From the NCBI GenBank assembly GCA_047519745.1, contig JAPVSJ010000074.1, forward strand, positions 1 through 64,000: a stretch of DNA of 64,000 nt. The letters are read 5' to 3'. Below, in pieces: positions 23,865-34,084 of the stretch. The number at the start of each line of letters is the position of its first letter. The first letter of the stretch is position 1. The position numbers and the translations under genes are program-made. This DNA is from VRUE01 sp047519745 (lineage in GTDB: Bacteria > Actinomycetota > Thermoleophilia > Solirubrobacterales > 70-9). The notes below the pieces were generated by a model. It was not told the origin of the DNA. It saw only the letters and a list, made by a program, of their open reading frames with translations, and searched no databases.

Positions 23865-25369
23865 GTGAGCAGCGACTTGCCGGTCATCGCCGCCGGCTGC
23901 GCGATGCCCAGAAGCTCCAGCGCAGTTGGGGCGACGTCGGCAAGGATGCCGTGGTCCCTCAGCTGCAGTCCCTCAGCGGTGACGACTAGCGGCACCGGGT
24001 TGAGCGAGTGGGCAGTGTTGGGCGAGCCGTCGGGCTCGAGCATGTGGTCGCAGTTGCCGTGGTCGGCGGTGACGATGCAGGCGCCGCCGGTCGCCTCGAC
24101 CGCCGCGACGACGTCGCCGAGGCAGCCGTCGACCTCCTCGACCGCCTTCACGGCGGCGGGAATGACGCCGGTGTGGCCGACCATGTCCGGGTTGGCGAAG
24201 TTGACGATGCCGAAGCTGTACTCGCCCCCCGACCAGTGCGAGACGAAGGTGTCGGCGGCGGCGCGGGCGCTCATCTCAGGCTTGTGGTCGTAGGTGGGGA
24301 CGTCGCGCGGCGAGTCGACCAGGCAGTGCTCCTCTCCCTCCCACTCCTCCTCGCGACCGCCGTTGAAGAAGTAGGTGACGTGCGCGTACTTCTCGGTCTC
24401 GGCGACGTGCAGCTGGCGCCCGCCGGCCTCTGAGACGACCTCGGCGAGGGTCGTCTGCGGACGCGCCTCGGGGAAGGCGACCGGGTAGGGCCAGCCCTTG
24501 CGGTACACCGTCATCGTCGTCAGGTCGAGCTCCGGGCCGTCCGTGCGCGAGAACTCCTCGAAGCCGGGCTCGGCAAGGGCGCGAGTCATCTCGCGCGCCC
24601 GGTCCGGCCGGAAGTTGATGAAGATCGCCACGTCGCCCTCGGCGGCGCCGTCGTAGTCGCCGACCACCGTCGGCTTGACGAACTCGTCGGTCTCGCCGTG
24701 CTCGTAGGAGGCGTCGATCGCCTCCGCCACCGTCGCCGCGTGCTGGCCGCGGGCGTGGACGATCGCGTCGTAGGCGAGCTTGACCCGCTCCCAGCGCGTG
24801 TCGCGGTCCATCGCGTAGTAGCGACCGCTGACCGTGGCGACCCGGCCCGCCTGGCGCAACCAACGCTCGAGCTCGCCGAGGTAGCCGCGACCGCCGTGGG
24901 GCAGCGTGTCGCGGCCGTCGGTGAAGGCGTGGAAGACGACGTCGGGAACGCCCTCCTGCGTGGCCAGCTCGATCGTCGCCTCGATGTGCTCCCAGCCGGA
25001 GTGGACGCCGCCGTCGGAGACGAGGCCGAGCAGGTGCAGGCGGCCGCGTGGGCTGCGCCGAGCCCGGTCGCAGGCCGCCAGCAGCGCCTCGTTCTCGAAG
25101 AAGCTGCCGTCGGCGATCGAGTCGTCGATCCGGGCCAGGTCCTGCTTGACGATCGCGCCGGCGCCGAGATTGAGGTGACCGACCTCGGAATTGCCCATCT
25201 GCCCCTCGGGAAGGCCGACATCGCGGCCATGGGCGGAGAGCCGGGTGTGCGGGTACGTGCTCCAGAGACGATCGAAAACGGGGGTCTCGGCCAGGGAGAT
25301 CGCGTTGCCCGGGCCCGGTGGGGCAAGGCCCCAACCATCGAGGATGACCAGAGCAACCGGTTGACTCAT
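23861..25369 (-). CDS. gpmI: 2,3-bisphosphoglycerate-independent phosphoglycerate mutase
   Basis: Interconverts 3- and 2-phosphoglycerate in glycolysis; Mn-dependent alkaline-phosphatase-fold enzyme of 502 residues, the normal length. LVILDGWG near 7-14 supplies the first metal Asp and QMGNSEVGHLNLGAG near 57-71 holds the phosphoserine nucleophile. VFHAFTDGRD and the C-terminal ITADHGNCDHM and NTAHSLNPVPLV blocks complete both metal sites. It lies 7 nt after tpiA and overlaps tgt by 4 nt. Confidence 0.97.
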   Translation of the reverse strand: MSQPVALVILDGWGLAPPGPGNAISLAETPVFDRLWSTYPHTRLSAHGRDVGLPEGQMGNSEVGHLNLGAGAIVKQDLARIDDSIADGSFFENEALLAACDRARRSPRGRLHLLGLVSDGGVHSGWEHIEATIELATQEGVPDVVFHAFTDGRDTLPHGGRGYLGELERWLRQAGRVATVSGRYYAMDRDTRWERVKLAYDAIVHARGQHAATVAEAIDASYEHGETDEFVKPTVVGDYDGAAEGDVAIFINFRPDRAREMTRALAEPGFEEFSRTDGPELDLTTMTVYRKGWPYPVAFPEARPQTTLAEVVSEAGGRQLHVAETEKYAHVTYFFNGGREEEWEGEEHCLVDSPRDVPTYDHKPEMSARAAADTFVSHWSGGEYSFGIVNFANPDMVGHTGVIPAAVKAVEEVDGCLGDVVAAVEATGGACIVTADHGNCDHMLEPDGSPNTAHSLNPVPLVVTAEGLQLRDHGILADVAPTALELLGIAQPAAMTGKSLLT

Positions 25370-25376
25370 GACTCCG

Positions 25377-26126
25377 TCATGCGGCCTCGACGATGGCGGC
25401 GAATTCCTCGGGATCCAGACTCGCCCCGCCGACGAGCGCCCCGTCGATGTCGGGCTGCGCCATCAGCTCCGCCGCATTGGCGGGCTTGACCGAGCCGCCG
25501 TAGAGGATCCTCACCGCGTCGGCGACGGCGCCGCGCTCGCGCAGCACGTCGCGGATGAATGCGCACGCCTCCTGGGCCTGCTCGGGGCTGGCGGTGCGAC
25601 CGGTGCCGATCGCCCAGATCGGCTCGTAGGCGATGACGACCCCGGCGAGCTCAACCGACTCGACCGCGGCCAGGTCGGCCTGCAGCTGGCGCTCGAGCAC
25701 GCCTTTCGTCTGGTCCGCGTCGCGCGCCTCCTCGCTCTCGCCGACGCAGAGGATCGGCTCGAGCCCGGCGGCGAGCGCCGCCGACACCTTGCGCGCCAGC
25801 GCCTCGTCGGTCTCGTTGAAGTACTGGCGCCGCTCGGAGTGGCCGAGGACGACCGCCTCGACGTCGAGCTCGACCAGCATCGGCGCCGCGACCTCGCCGG
25901 TGAACGCGCCTGAGCCCTCCTCGTGCATGTTCTGCGCGGCGACTTTCACCGCGGTGCCATAGCGCCGCTCGACCACCGCGGTGAGGGCGGTGAACGGTGC
26001 GCAGATGACGACGTCGCTTTGGGTCGCAGCGATCCGCGGCAGCAATGCGTCGACGAAGGCAGCCGCCTCGGCGACCGTCTTGTGCATCTTCCAGTTGGCG
26101 GCGATGTATGGGGTGCGCTCAGGCAT
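25377..26126 (-). CDS. tpiA: Triosephosphate isomerase
   Basis: Interconverts dihydroxyacetone phosphate and glyceraldehyde 3-phosphate. The 249-residue TIM barrel has AANWKMHK (Asn11, Lys13), VVLGHSERRQYF (catalytic His) and AYEPIWAIGTG (catalytic Glu and start of the mobile loop), then RILYGGSVKP and VGGASL for phosphate binding. Its start overlaps the pgk stop by 8 nt, consistent with coupled translation in the glycolytic operon. Confidence 0.97.
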   Translation of the reverse strand: MPERTPYIAANWKMHKTVAEAAAFVDALLPRIAATQSDVVICAPFTALTAVVERRYGTAVKVAAQNMHEEGSGAFTGEVAAPMLVELDVEAVVLGHSERRQYFNETDEALARKVSAALAAGLEPILCVGESEEARDADQTKGVLERQLQADLAAVESVELAGVVIAYEPIWAIGTGRTASPEQAQEACAFIRDVLRERGAVADAVRILYGGSVKPANAAELMAQPDIDGALVGGASLDPEEFAAIVEAA

Positions 26127-27306
26127 CTCTCAACGCCTCCACTCCGGGCAGCTTCTTTCCCTCCAGCAGCTCCAAGGACGCTCCTCCTCCGGTCGACACC
26201 CAATCCACTTTCCCAGCCAGGCCGAACTGGTGCAGGGCGGCCACCGAGTCCCCGCCGCCGACCACGGTGATCCCCGGAGCGGCGGCGACCGCGTCGGCGA
26301 CGGTTCGCGTCCCGGCGGCGAAAGGCTCCAACTCGAAGGCGCCCATCGGCCCGTTCCAGAGCACGGTCCCAGCGGCGGCAATCGCCTCGGCGTAGGCGGA
26401 CGCGGTGCGGGAGCCTATGTCGAGCCCCATCCAGCCGTCCGGAACCTCGACCCCGTCGCTTTCGCGCCGCTCGGTCGCCGCGTCGAAGCTCTCGCCCAGC
26501 ACCAGGTCGACCGGCAGCATCAGCTCGCAGTCGGATCTCTCTGCCTTGCGCAGCGCCTCCTCGGCGAGCTTCACGCCCTCCTCCTCGACCAGAGAGTCAC
26601 CGGTGGCGATGCCCTGGGCGCGGAAGAAGCTGAAGCACATCGCGCCGCCGATCAGGATGCTGTCGGCGACTTCGAGGAAGCGGTCGATGACGCCGACCTT
26701 GTCGCTCACCTTGGCCCCGCCGAGCACGACGACCAGCGGCCGCCGCGGCGACTCGACGACCCGCGTCAGCTCGTTGACCTCGCTCTCGAGCAGCAGTCCG
26801 GCGTAGCCGGGCAGGCGATGGGCGACCCCCTCGGTGCTGGCGTGAGCGCGGTGGGCGGCGCCGAAGGCGTCGTTGACGTAGACATCGGCCAGTCGGGCCA
26901 GGGAGTCGGCGAGCGCGGGGTCGTTCTCAGTCTCGCCAGACTCAAAACGCACGTTCTCGAGAAGGAGCACGTCGCCCGGGCTCAACCCGGCGGCCATCGT
27001 CTCGACGTCCTCGCCGACGACCGCCGGCGCCTGGTGCACCGTCGCCCCCAACAGCTCGGCAAGCCGCGCGCCCACCGGACGCATAGAGAGCTCGGGCCTC
27101 ACCTCGCCCTTCGGCCGGCCCAGGTGGGAAACCAGCACGACCGCGGCGCCGCGCTCGCGCAGCAGCTCGATCGTCGGCAGCGCCGCCCGGATCCGCATGT
27201 CGTCGGCGACGTGGCCGCCGTCGAGCGGCACGTTGAAGTCGACGCGGACCAGCACCCGCTTGCCGGCGACCTCGATGTCGCGGACGCTCTGCTTGGCGAA
27301 GCTCAC
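26119..27306 (-). CDS. pgk: Phosphoglycerate kinase
   Basis: Transfers phosphate from 1,3-bisphosphoglycerate to ADP; 395 residues, full length. VLVRVDFNVPLDGG near 18-31, SHLGRPKG near 61-68 and MRPVGARLAELLG form the substrate lobe. VVLGGAKVSDKVGVID, the NGPMGAFE loop and VVGGGDSVAA form the nucleotide lobe. It starts with GTG 27304-27306, shortly after gap, and overlaps tpiA by 8 nt. Confidence 0.97.
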   Translation of the reverse strand: MSFAKQSVRDIEVAGKRVLVRVDFNVPLDGGHVADDMRIRAALPTIELLRERGAAVVLVSHLGRPKGEVRPELSMRPVGARLAELLGATVHQAPAVVGEDVETMAAGLSPGDVLLLENVRFESGETENDPALADSLARLADVYVNDAFGAAHRAHASTEGVAHRLPGYAGLLLESEVNELTRVVESPRRPLVVVLGGAKVSDKVGVIDRFLEVADSILIGGAMCFSFFRAQGIATGDSLVEEEGVKLAEEALRKAERSDCELMLPVDLVLGESFDAATERRESDGVEVPDGWMGLDIGSRTASAYAEAIAAAGTVLWNGPMGAFELEPFAAGTRTVADAVAAAPGITVVGGGDSVAALHQFGLAGKVDWVSTGGGASLELLEGKKLPGVEALRDA

Positions 27307-27325
27307 GGCGCCCCCCGGACGGCGC

Positions 27326-28330
<1,005 letters not shown>

Positions 28331-28371
28331 GAAGTCATGCCCTCCTGGAGTCGTTTCTGTCTGAATCGAGA

Positions 28372-28734
28372 CTAGTCACTGCCGATCGTCACCTCTATTT
28401 CGTACCCGTCCGGGTCCTGCAGGAACGCCGAGTAGGAGCCGGATCCGTGCGAGCGCCGCTCGCCGGGCTCGCCGACGGGGTTTCCGCCCGCCTTCACGCC
28501 CTGTTCCCAGGCGGCCTTGACGGCGACGATGCCGAGCCCCGAGAAGCTGAGCAGGCCGAAGCCCGGTTTGGCCGGGTGGTGCGCGGCGATGAAGAAGACC
28601 GGCTTGGCGATGCCCCAACCGATCGTTTCGTCCTCCTCGAAATGGCGCCGCCAGCCAAGCGGCGCGAGCAGCGCGTCGTAGAAGGACGCGCTCTGCTCGA
28701 GGTCGGATACCTCTAGAAGAACGTGGTGCAACAT
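28372..28734 (-). CDS. VOC (glyoxalase/bleomycin-resistance fold) family protein
   Basis: A 120-residue single-domain VOC protein with two beta-alpha-beta-beta-beta modules. MLHHVLLEVSDLEQSASFYD begins module 1 and LQDPDGYEIEVTI ends module 2. His3/His4 and Glu in YEIEV are at the usual metal-ligand positions. The substrate is unknown. ATG 28734 was chosen because it begins the conserved first strand; the upstream extension to 28788 overlaps a terminator hairpin. A TATAGC hexamer 12 nt before it is a probable -10. Confidence 0.8.
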   Translation of the reverse strand: MLHHVLLEVSDLEQSASFYDALLAPLGWRRHFEEDETIGWGIAKPVFFIAAHHPAKPGFGLLSFSGLGIVAVKAAWEQGVKAGGNPVGEPGERRSHGSGSYSAFLQDPDGYEIEVTIGSD

Positions 28735-28786
28735 CGGGCCGGGGAGGCTATAGGGGCGACCGGGCGGTCGGTCGGGTGCCCACCCC

Positions 28787-28833
28787 ACGAGGCCTATGTT
28801 TGGCCCCTCCTAGGGGCCAAACATAGGCCTCGT
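28787..28833. terminator. 22-bp perfect hairpin after the ABC exporter operon
   Basis: Arms 28787-28808 and 28812-28833 are perfectly complementary over 22 bp with a 3-nt loop. The structure starts at the stop codon of the permease gene and ends before the VOC gene promoter, so it should terminate the uvrC-rapZ-ABC transcript. No U-tract follows. Confidence 0.65.
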
Positions 28834-29591
28834 CAGCCGCTGCGCGGCGTCCAGCGGAAGTAGCGGACGGCGAGCAGGAGGCCGACCACGCCCCAGATCG
28901 CGACCGCCGCGAGGTTGTCCCAGGAGACGGCGGCGCCGCCGGGGACGTAGGCGTCGAAGAAGGCCTCGAAGAAGTGGCGGATCGGGAAGGCGTCGGCGAA
29001 GTGGATGACGCCGCTCGGCAGCTGGTCGTCGGGGATGAAGACGCCGGAGAGGAAGTAGAGCGGCAACAGCAGGGCGTTGACGATCGGCGCTGCCGCGTCC
29101 TGGCTGGGGATCGCCGCCGTCAGCGCGATACCGAGGCAGCAGAAGGAAGCGGCGCCGACGATGAGGGTGAGGACTATCGCCGGCAGGCGATCCCAGGGGA
29201 TGGCGACGCCGTAGGCGAGGCGGCCGATCGCGGCGAGCAGCACCAGCATCATCAGCGCGACGACGATCGAGTTGCCGATCCGCCCGGCGATGAAGACCCA
29301 CGGCGGCATCGGCGTGCCGCGACCGCGCTTCAGCCGCCCGTCCTCGCGTGCGATCACCAGCGACATCGCCAGCGACTGCATCGTCGCCGAGATCACCGAG
29401 AGGGTGATGATCGCCGGCACGTAATACGTGGTCGTCTTGATCCCGCCCCGCACATCGACCGTCTGGTTGCCGAAGACGGTGGCGAAGATCAGCAAGAGGA
29501 CGACCGGGAAGGCGACGGTGAAGAAGACCGAGGCGGGATTCCGCCAGAAGGCTTTCTGGTCGTAGCGGAACTGGTGCAGGACGAGGTTCAT
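28833..29591 (-). CDS. ABC-2 type transporter permease
   Basis: Membrane subunit of an ABC exporter, 252 residues. Six hydrophobic segments are visible, including SVFFTVAFPVVLLLIFATVF, IVVALMMLVLLAAIGRLAYG, ILSLIVGA-like AIVLTLIVGAASFCCLGIAL, ALLLPLYFLSGVFIP and VAIWGVVGLLLAVRYF. The PLYFLSGVFIP block is the ABC-2 signature. It overlaps the ATPase gene by 4 nt. Substrates of this type include drugs and lipids; none can be specified. Confidence 0.88.
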   Translation of the reverse strand: MNLVLHQFRYDQKAFWRNPASVFFTVAFPVVLLLIFATVFGNQTVDVRGGIKTTTYYVPAIITLSVISATMQSLAMSLVIAREDGRLKRGRGTPMPPWVFIAGRIGNSIVVALMMLVLLAAIGRLAYGVAIPWDRLPAIVLTLIVGAASFCCLGIALTAAIPSQDAAAPIVNALLLPLYFLSGVFIPDDQLPSGVIHFADAFPIRHFFEAFFDAYVPGGAAVSWDNLAAVAIWGVVGLLLAVRYFRWTPRSG

Positions 29592-30439
29592 GCTTGGTCG
29601 GTCAGCTCCAGATAGACGTCCTCGAGGCTGGGCCGGGTGACCTCCAGCCCTTCGAGGTCCCTGCCCTCGGCAAGCGCCCTGCCGGTCAGCTCGTTGAGGG
29701 TCTGGACCGGCGTCGTCGTCTCCAGCTCGACCTCGCGGCCGTCCTCGCGGTAGGTGATCCGGGCCGGGCGGTTCTCGCGATCGCCGAGGTCCTCCGGGGT
29801 GCCCCGGGCGACGATCTCCCCGGCGGAGATGACCGTGACCCGGTCGGCGAGCCGCTGCGCCTCGTCCATGTAGTGGGTGGTGAGGAAGACGGTCTTGCCG
29901 AGGTCGCGCAGGCCGGCGATCGTCTCCCAGGCCTGCCGCCGCGCCGAGGGGTCGAAGCCGGTCGTCGGCTCGTCGAGGAAGAGCAGCTCGGGATCGCCGA
30001 TCAGCGCCATGCCGACGTCGAGCCGGCGCTGCTGACCACCGGAGAGCGAACTCGCGCGCGCGCCGGCCTTGCCGCCGAGGCCGACCTGCTCGATCGTCTC
30101 CTCGATCGGCCGCGGCGCATCGTAGTAGCCGGCGTAGAGAGCGAGCGACTCGCGCACGGTCAGGTAGGGATCGAGGCGGCAGCTCTGCAGGACGATGCCG
30201 ATCCGCTCGCGCCAGGCGCGGCCGGCGTGCTCCGGGTCCTCACCGAGGACGGTCACCTCGCCTGCGCTGCGCTTGCGGTAGCCCTCGAGGATCTCCACCG
30301 TGGTCGTCTTGCCCGCCCCGTTGGGCCCGAGGAAGGCGAAGACCTCCCCCCGCTGCACCTCGAGATCGATGCCACGCACGGCCTCGACCTCGCCATAGCT
30401 CATGCGCAGGCCGCGGATGGAGATGACGGGATCGGACAA
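29588..30439 (-). CDS. ABC transporter ATP-binding protein (drug-exporter type)
   Basis: A 283-residue cytoplasmic ATPase partner of the ABC-2 permease. Walker A is GPNGAGKTT, the Q-loop GIVLQS, the signature LSGGQQRRLDVGMAL, Walker B LLFLDEPTTGFD and the switch His TTHYMDEA. A C-terminal region (~220-283) is typical of CcmA/DrrA exporters. It starts with TTG 30439; TAGACT lies 9 nt upstream, overlapping the rapZ stop, so an internal promoter may exist inside the uvrC-rapZ operon. Confidence 0.9.
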   Translation of the reverse strand: MSDPVISIRGLRMSYGEVEAVRGIDLEVQRGEVFAFLGPNGAGKTTTVEILEGYRKRSAGEVTVLGEDPEHAGRAWRERIGIVLQSCRLDPYLTVRESLALYAGYYDAPRPIEETIEQVGLGGKAGARASSLSGGQQRRLDVGMALIGDPELLFLDEPTTGFDPSARRQAWETIAGLRDLGKTVFLTTHYMDEAQRLADRVTVISAGEIVARGTPEDLGDRENRPARITYREDGREVELETTTPVQTLNELTGRALAEGRDLEGLEVTRPSLEDVYLELTDQA

Positions 30440-30451
30440 AGCCGACGCAGT

Positions 30452-31321
30452 CTATGACTCGAGATCCCGGTGCTTGACCCGCACCACAACTCCGTCGCGA
30501 CCCTCCAGCGCGCGGCGGATGCGGTCGGCGACGGTCACCGAGCGGTGGCGGCCGCCGGTGCAGCCGACGGCGATCGTCAGGTGGCTCTTGCCCTCGGCGA
30601 CGTAGGCGGGGACCAGGAACTCGAGCAGCGGCAGCAGGCGGCCGTAGAACTCCCCGGCCTGCGTGCCCGACTCGACGTAGGCGCGCACCGGCTCGTCGAG
30701 CCCGGTCTGCGGCCGCAGCTCGTCGATGTAATGGGGATTGGGCAGGAAGCGCACGTCGAGGGTGAGGTCGGCGTCGCGGGGCGGCCCGTTCTTGAAGCCG
30801 AAGGTGAGCAGGGTCAGCGCCAGCTTGCCGCCGTCCTGGCCGCCCAGCATCTCCTCGGCGATCCGTCGCCGCAGCTGCCCGCCGGTCAGGCCGCTGGTGT
30901 CCATCACCATGTCGGCGCGGGCGCGCAGCGGCGAGAGCAGCTCGCGCTCGGCCCGGATCCCGTCGACGATCCGGCCCTCCGGGGCGAGCGGATGGCGACG
31001 GCGCGTCTCCTTGTAGCGGTCGAGCAGCACCTCCTCGTCGGCCTCGAGGAAGAGCAGCTTCGGCTTCAGCCCCTCCGTGCTGAGCTCGTCGAGCACCTGG
31101 ATCAGCCCCTCGAAGTACTCGCCGCCGCGCACGTCGGAGACGACGGCGGCCTTCTCCACCCCGCTGCCTTCGTGGCGGAAGAGCTCGCCGAGGCTGCCGA
31201 TCATCCGCGGCGGCAGGTTGTCGACGCAGAAGTAGCCGCCGTCCTCGAAGGCGGCGATCGCTTCCGACTTGCCCGCGCCGGAGTGGCCGGTGATCAACAC
31301 GAGCTCGACTTCGCTGCCCAT
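30452..31321 (-). CDS. rapZ: RapZ/YvcJ family nucleotide-binding protein
   Basis: P-loop protein of the RapZ family, which in other bacteria binds small RNAs or nucleotides and adjusts amino-sugar metabolism. The 289-residue protein has Walker A ITGHSGAGKSEAI (~10-22), the YFCVDNLPP motif, DVRGGEYFEG, RRHPLA and the C-terminal GCTGGRHRSV block. It sits 2 nt downstream of uvrC, the conserved actinobacterial order. The usual next genes yvcK and whiA are missing here; an ABC exporter follows instead. Confidence 0.94.
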   Translation of the reverse strand: MGSEVELVLITGHSGAGKSEAIAAFEDGGYFCVDNLPPRMIGSLGELFRHEGSGVEKAAVVSDVRGGEYFEGLIQVLDELSTEGLKPKLLFLEADEEVLLDRYKETRRRHPLAPEGRIVDGIRAERELLSPLRARADMVMDTSGLTGGQLRRRIAEEMLGGQDGGKLALTLLTFGFKNGPPRDADLTLDVRFLPNPHYIDELRPQTGLDEPVRAYVESGTQAGEFYGRLLPLLEFLVPAYVAEGKSHLTIAVGCTGGRHRSVTVADRIRRALEGRDGVVVRVKHRDLES

Positions 31322-31323
31322 GC

Positions 31324-33165
31324 CTACCCGCCCGTCCTGTGAAGCTGCTCGTGGATCTCGCGCGCCAGCTTTCCGGGCACGCCCGGGACCGCCTCGAGCT
31401 CCTCGCGAGTCGCGCTGAGGAATCGCTCCGGCGTGCCGAAGTGCTTGAGGAAGGCGCGCTTGCGGGCCGGCCCGACGCCCTTGAGGTCGTCGAGCACCGA
31501 GCCGGTCATCGCCCGGTCGCGGCGGCCGCGATGGTGCTCGATCGCGAAGCGGTGGGCCTCGTCACGCACCCGCTGCAGCAGCTTCGAGGCCTCCGAGTCG
31601 GCGGCCAGCTCGATCGGCGACGGACGCCCCGGGACGAAGACCTCCTCCTCGCGCTTGGCGAGGGAGACGACGGTCGTGCCGCGCTCGACGAACGGGCCGA
31701 GAACGCGCATCGCGGCGCCGAGCTGACCCTTGCCGCCGTCGATCATCACCAGCGAGGGCAGCGCGGCAAAGCTCTCATCACGTTTGCCGTCGTGGGGAGA
31801 GAGGTCGACCTGCTCCTCGTAGCGGTTGACGCGACGGCTCAGCACCTCCTCCATGGAAGCGAAGTCGTCGGACCCGTTCGCGCGCTCACCGCGCACGCGG
31901 AAGCGGCGGTAGTCCGACTTCTTCGTCGCGCCGCCCTCGAAGACGACCATCGAGGCGACCGTGTGCTCGCCGCCGAGGTTGGAGATGTCGAAGCCCTCGA
32001 TGCGGATCGGCAGCTCCTCCATCGCCAGCGCCTCGCGCAGGTCGGCAAGCGAGTCGACCCGGCGCTGGCGCCGGTGCTCGCGCCGCAGCCGGTCCTGGTC
32101 GAGGGCGAGGCGGGCGTTGCGCTCGGCCAGCTCGCGCAGGCGGCGCTTGTCACCGCGCTCGGCGACCCGCACCTCGACCGGCGAGCCGCGCCGCTCGCCC
32201 AGCGCCGCCGCCAGCAGCTCGGCGCGCTCGCGCAGGTAGGGGCCGACGACGATCGTCCGCGGCATCGCCGGCGAAGCCGAGTAGTACTGGCCGATGAACT
32301 CCTCGGCGACCTCGGCCAGGTCGCGTTCGGCCTGGTTGTCGAGGTAGAAGCTCTGCCGCTCGGCGAGAATGCCGTCGCGGACCTGGAAGACCTGGGCGTT
32401 GGCGTCCTGCCCCTCCGCCGCCACCCCGATCAGGTCGGCGGTGCCGACCGAGCCGCCGGCGATGCGTTGGCGCTCGAACAGCGACTGGATCGCCTTCAGC
32501 CGGTCGCGGTGCAGAGCGGCCCGCTCGAACTCGTGCGCCACCGCCGCCTCCTCCATCTTCGCCTGCTCGTCGGCCTCGACCTGTCGGTAGCGGCCGGAGA
32601 GGAAGTCGACGATCGCCTCGACGTTGTGCCGGTACTCCTCCTGGCTGACGTAGCCGACGCAGGGCGCCCCGCAGCGCTTGATGTAGTAGTCGAGACAGGG
32701 GCTGCCAGAGCGGCGGCCCGGCTCGGCCCCCTCGCAGGTGCGGAACTGAAACAGCTTGCCGAGCAGGTCGAGCGTCTCCCGCACCCGCTTGGCGCTGGAG
32801 AAGGGGCCGAAGTAGGCGCGGCCGGGGCGGTGCTTCTCGCGCGTGAAGTAGACCCGCGGGTAGTCCTCGTCGAGGCTGACGCAGACGTAGGGGTAGGACT
32901 TGTCGTCGCGCAGGCGGATGTTGAAGCGCGGCCGGTGGCGCTTGATGAAGCTCTGCTCGGCGAGCAGCGCCTCGGCCTCGTTGGAGGTGGCGAGGAAGTC
33001 GATCCGCTCGACCCGCGAGGTGAGCCGAGGCTCGCCGCCGGAGAAGTGCGAGGCGACGCGCTTGCGAATCGAGACCGCCTTGCCGACGTAGAGCAGCTCG
33101 TCAGCTGCGTCGAAGAAGAGATAGACGCCGGGTGAGTCGGGCAGCTCGCGAATCCTGTCGATCAC
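31324..33165 (-). CDS. uvrC: Excinuclease ABC subunit C
   Basis: Dual-incision nuclease of nucleotide excision repair, 613 residues. The N-terminal GIY-YIG domain (SPGVYLFFDAADELLYVGKA, ~11-30) cuts 3' of the lesion. A Cys cluster near 153-172 (SPCLDYYIKRCGAPC) is like that of Fe-S-containing UvrC. A UVR helix near 195-230, the RNase-H-like endonuclease domain (IEGFDISNLGGEHTVASMVV, then MIDGGKGQL) and C-terminal helix-hairpin-helix motifs (LDDLKGVGPARKRAFLKHFG) follow. It starts with GTG 33165, 7 nt after TACCCT, so it is leaderless. Confidence 0.97.
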   Translation of the reverse strand: MIDRIRELPDSPGVYLFFDAADELLYVGKAVSIRKRVASHFSGGEPRLTSRVERIDFLATSNEAEALLAEQSFIKRHRPRFNIRLRDDKSYPYVCVSLDEDYPRVYFTREKHRPGRAYFGPFSSAKRVRETLDLLGKLFQFRTCEGAEPGRRSGSPCLDYYIKRCGAPCVGYVSQEEYRHNVEAIVDFLSGRYRQVEADEQAKMEEAAVAHEFERAALHRDRLKAIQSLFERQRIAGGSVGTADLIGVAAEGQDANAQVFQVRDGILAERQSFYLDNQAERDLAEVAEEFIGQYYSASPAMPRTIVVGPYLRERAELLAAALGERRGSPVEVRVAERGDKRRLRELAERNARLALDQDRLRREHRRQRRVDSLADLREALAMEELPIRIEGFDISNLGGEHTVASMVVFEGGATKKSDYRRFRVRGERANGSDDFASMEEVLSRRVNRYEEQVDLSPHDGKRDESFAALPSLVMIDGGKGQLGAAMRVLGPFVERGTTVVSLAKREEEVFVPGRPSPIELAADSEASKLLQRVRDEAHRFAIEHHRGRRDRAMTGSVLDDLKGVGPARKRAFLKHFGTPERFLSATREELEAVPGVPGKLAREIHEQLHRTGG

Positions 33166-33172
33166 GCGATAA

Positions 33173-33182
33173 AGGGTAGGCT
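33173..33182. promoter_or_regulatory. Overlapping divergent -10 elements of uvrC and the enoyl-CoA hydratase gene
   Basis: AGGGTAGGCT reads as TACCCT on the minus strand (33173-33178, 7 nt before the uvrC GTG) and TAGGCT on the plus strand (33177-33182, 9 nt before the hydratase ATG). The two hexamers share 2 bp, so polymerase probably cannot occupy both at once. Confidence 0.55.
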
Positions 33183-33191
33183 GCGGGCCGC

Positions 33192-34001
33192 ATGAACCCG
33201 CCCGAGCTGAGCACTCTGCGGATCGAGGTCGACGGCGAGATCGGCACGCTCACCCTCGATCGGCCCGAGAGCTTCAACGCGATGAGTCCCGAGATGATCC
33301 TCGACCTGGGGACCGCCTTCGCCTGGCTCGCCGACCAGGCCCCGCTGCGGGCCCTGATCGTCACCGGCGCGGGCAAGGCCTTCTGCTCCGGCGGCGACAT
33401 CAACGGCTTCAAAGCCGGCGTCGAAGACGACTCGATCGACCTGCCGGCCCAGGTGCGGCGCGGCGCCGAGGCGCTGCACACCGCGATCGTCGACCTGCGG
33501 CGCATCCCCTATCCGGTGATCTGCGCCCTGAACGGGCCGGCCGCGGGCGCCGGCTTCTCGCTGGCGCTCGCCTGCGACATCAGGATCGCCTCCGAGGACA
33601 CCTTTCTCGCCTGCGCCTACGGCCGCATCGGCGCCTCGCCCGACGGCGGCATGACCTACTTCCTGCCGCGCGTGGTCGGGCCGAGCCGGGCGCTGGAGCT
33701 CCTGCTCGAAGACCCCAACCTGAAGGCGCCCGAAGCGCTCGCGGAGGGTCTCGTCTCCGAGGTCGTCTCAGCCGATGCGCTGATGGACACCGCCCGCGCC
33801 AAGGCCGAGAAGCTCGCCGCGATGGCGCCACACTACGTCAAGATGTCGAAACGACTCTGCGGGGTGAGCATCGAGAACAGCCTCACCGAGCACCTGCAGC
33901 TGGAGCGGCACGGGATCGCCGACAGCATGGCGACCGAGGACCTGCGCGAAGGCGCGATCGCCTTCTTCAGCGGTGAGAAGCCCGAGTTCAAGGGACGCTG
34001 A
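33192..34001 (+). CDS. Enoyl-CoA hydratase/isomerase family protein
   Basis: A 269-residue crotonase-fold enzyme acting on CoA thioesters in the cytoplasm. LTLDRPESFNAMS starts the domain, ALIVTGAGKAFCSGGDINGF contributes one oxyanion-hole amide, and NGPAAGAGFSLALACDIRIA the other. YGRIGASPDGGMTYFLPR with Asp in SPDGG resembles PaaG/isomerase-type members rather than the Glu-Glu hydratases, so isomerase activity is possible. It is a single gene sharing a divergent promoter with uvrC. Confidence 0.9.
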   Translation: MNPPELSTLRIEVDGEIGTLTLDRPESFNAMSPEMILDLGTAFAWLADQAPLRALIVTGAGKAFCSGGDINGFKAGVEDDSIDLPAQVRRGAEALHTAIVDLRRIPYPVICALNGPAAGAGFSLALACDIRIASEDTFLACAYGRIGASPDGGMTYFLPRVVGPSRALELLLEDPNLKAPEALAEGLVSEVVSADALMDTARAKAEKLAAMAPHYVKMSKRLCGVSIENSLTEHLQLERHGIADSMATEDLREGAIAFFSGEKPEFKGR

Positions 34002-34084
34002 ACCGGGCTGTGCCGTCAGCCGTATCCGGGCTATAACCGTCTAGAGTTGCCCTGAGTATTCCTCCCTAGAAAGGATCCCGTCCG

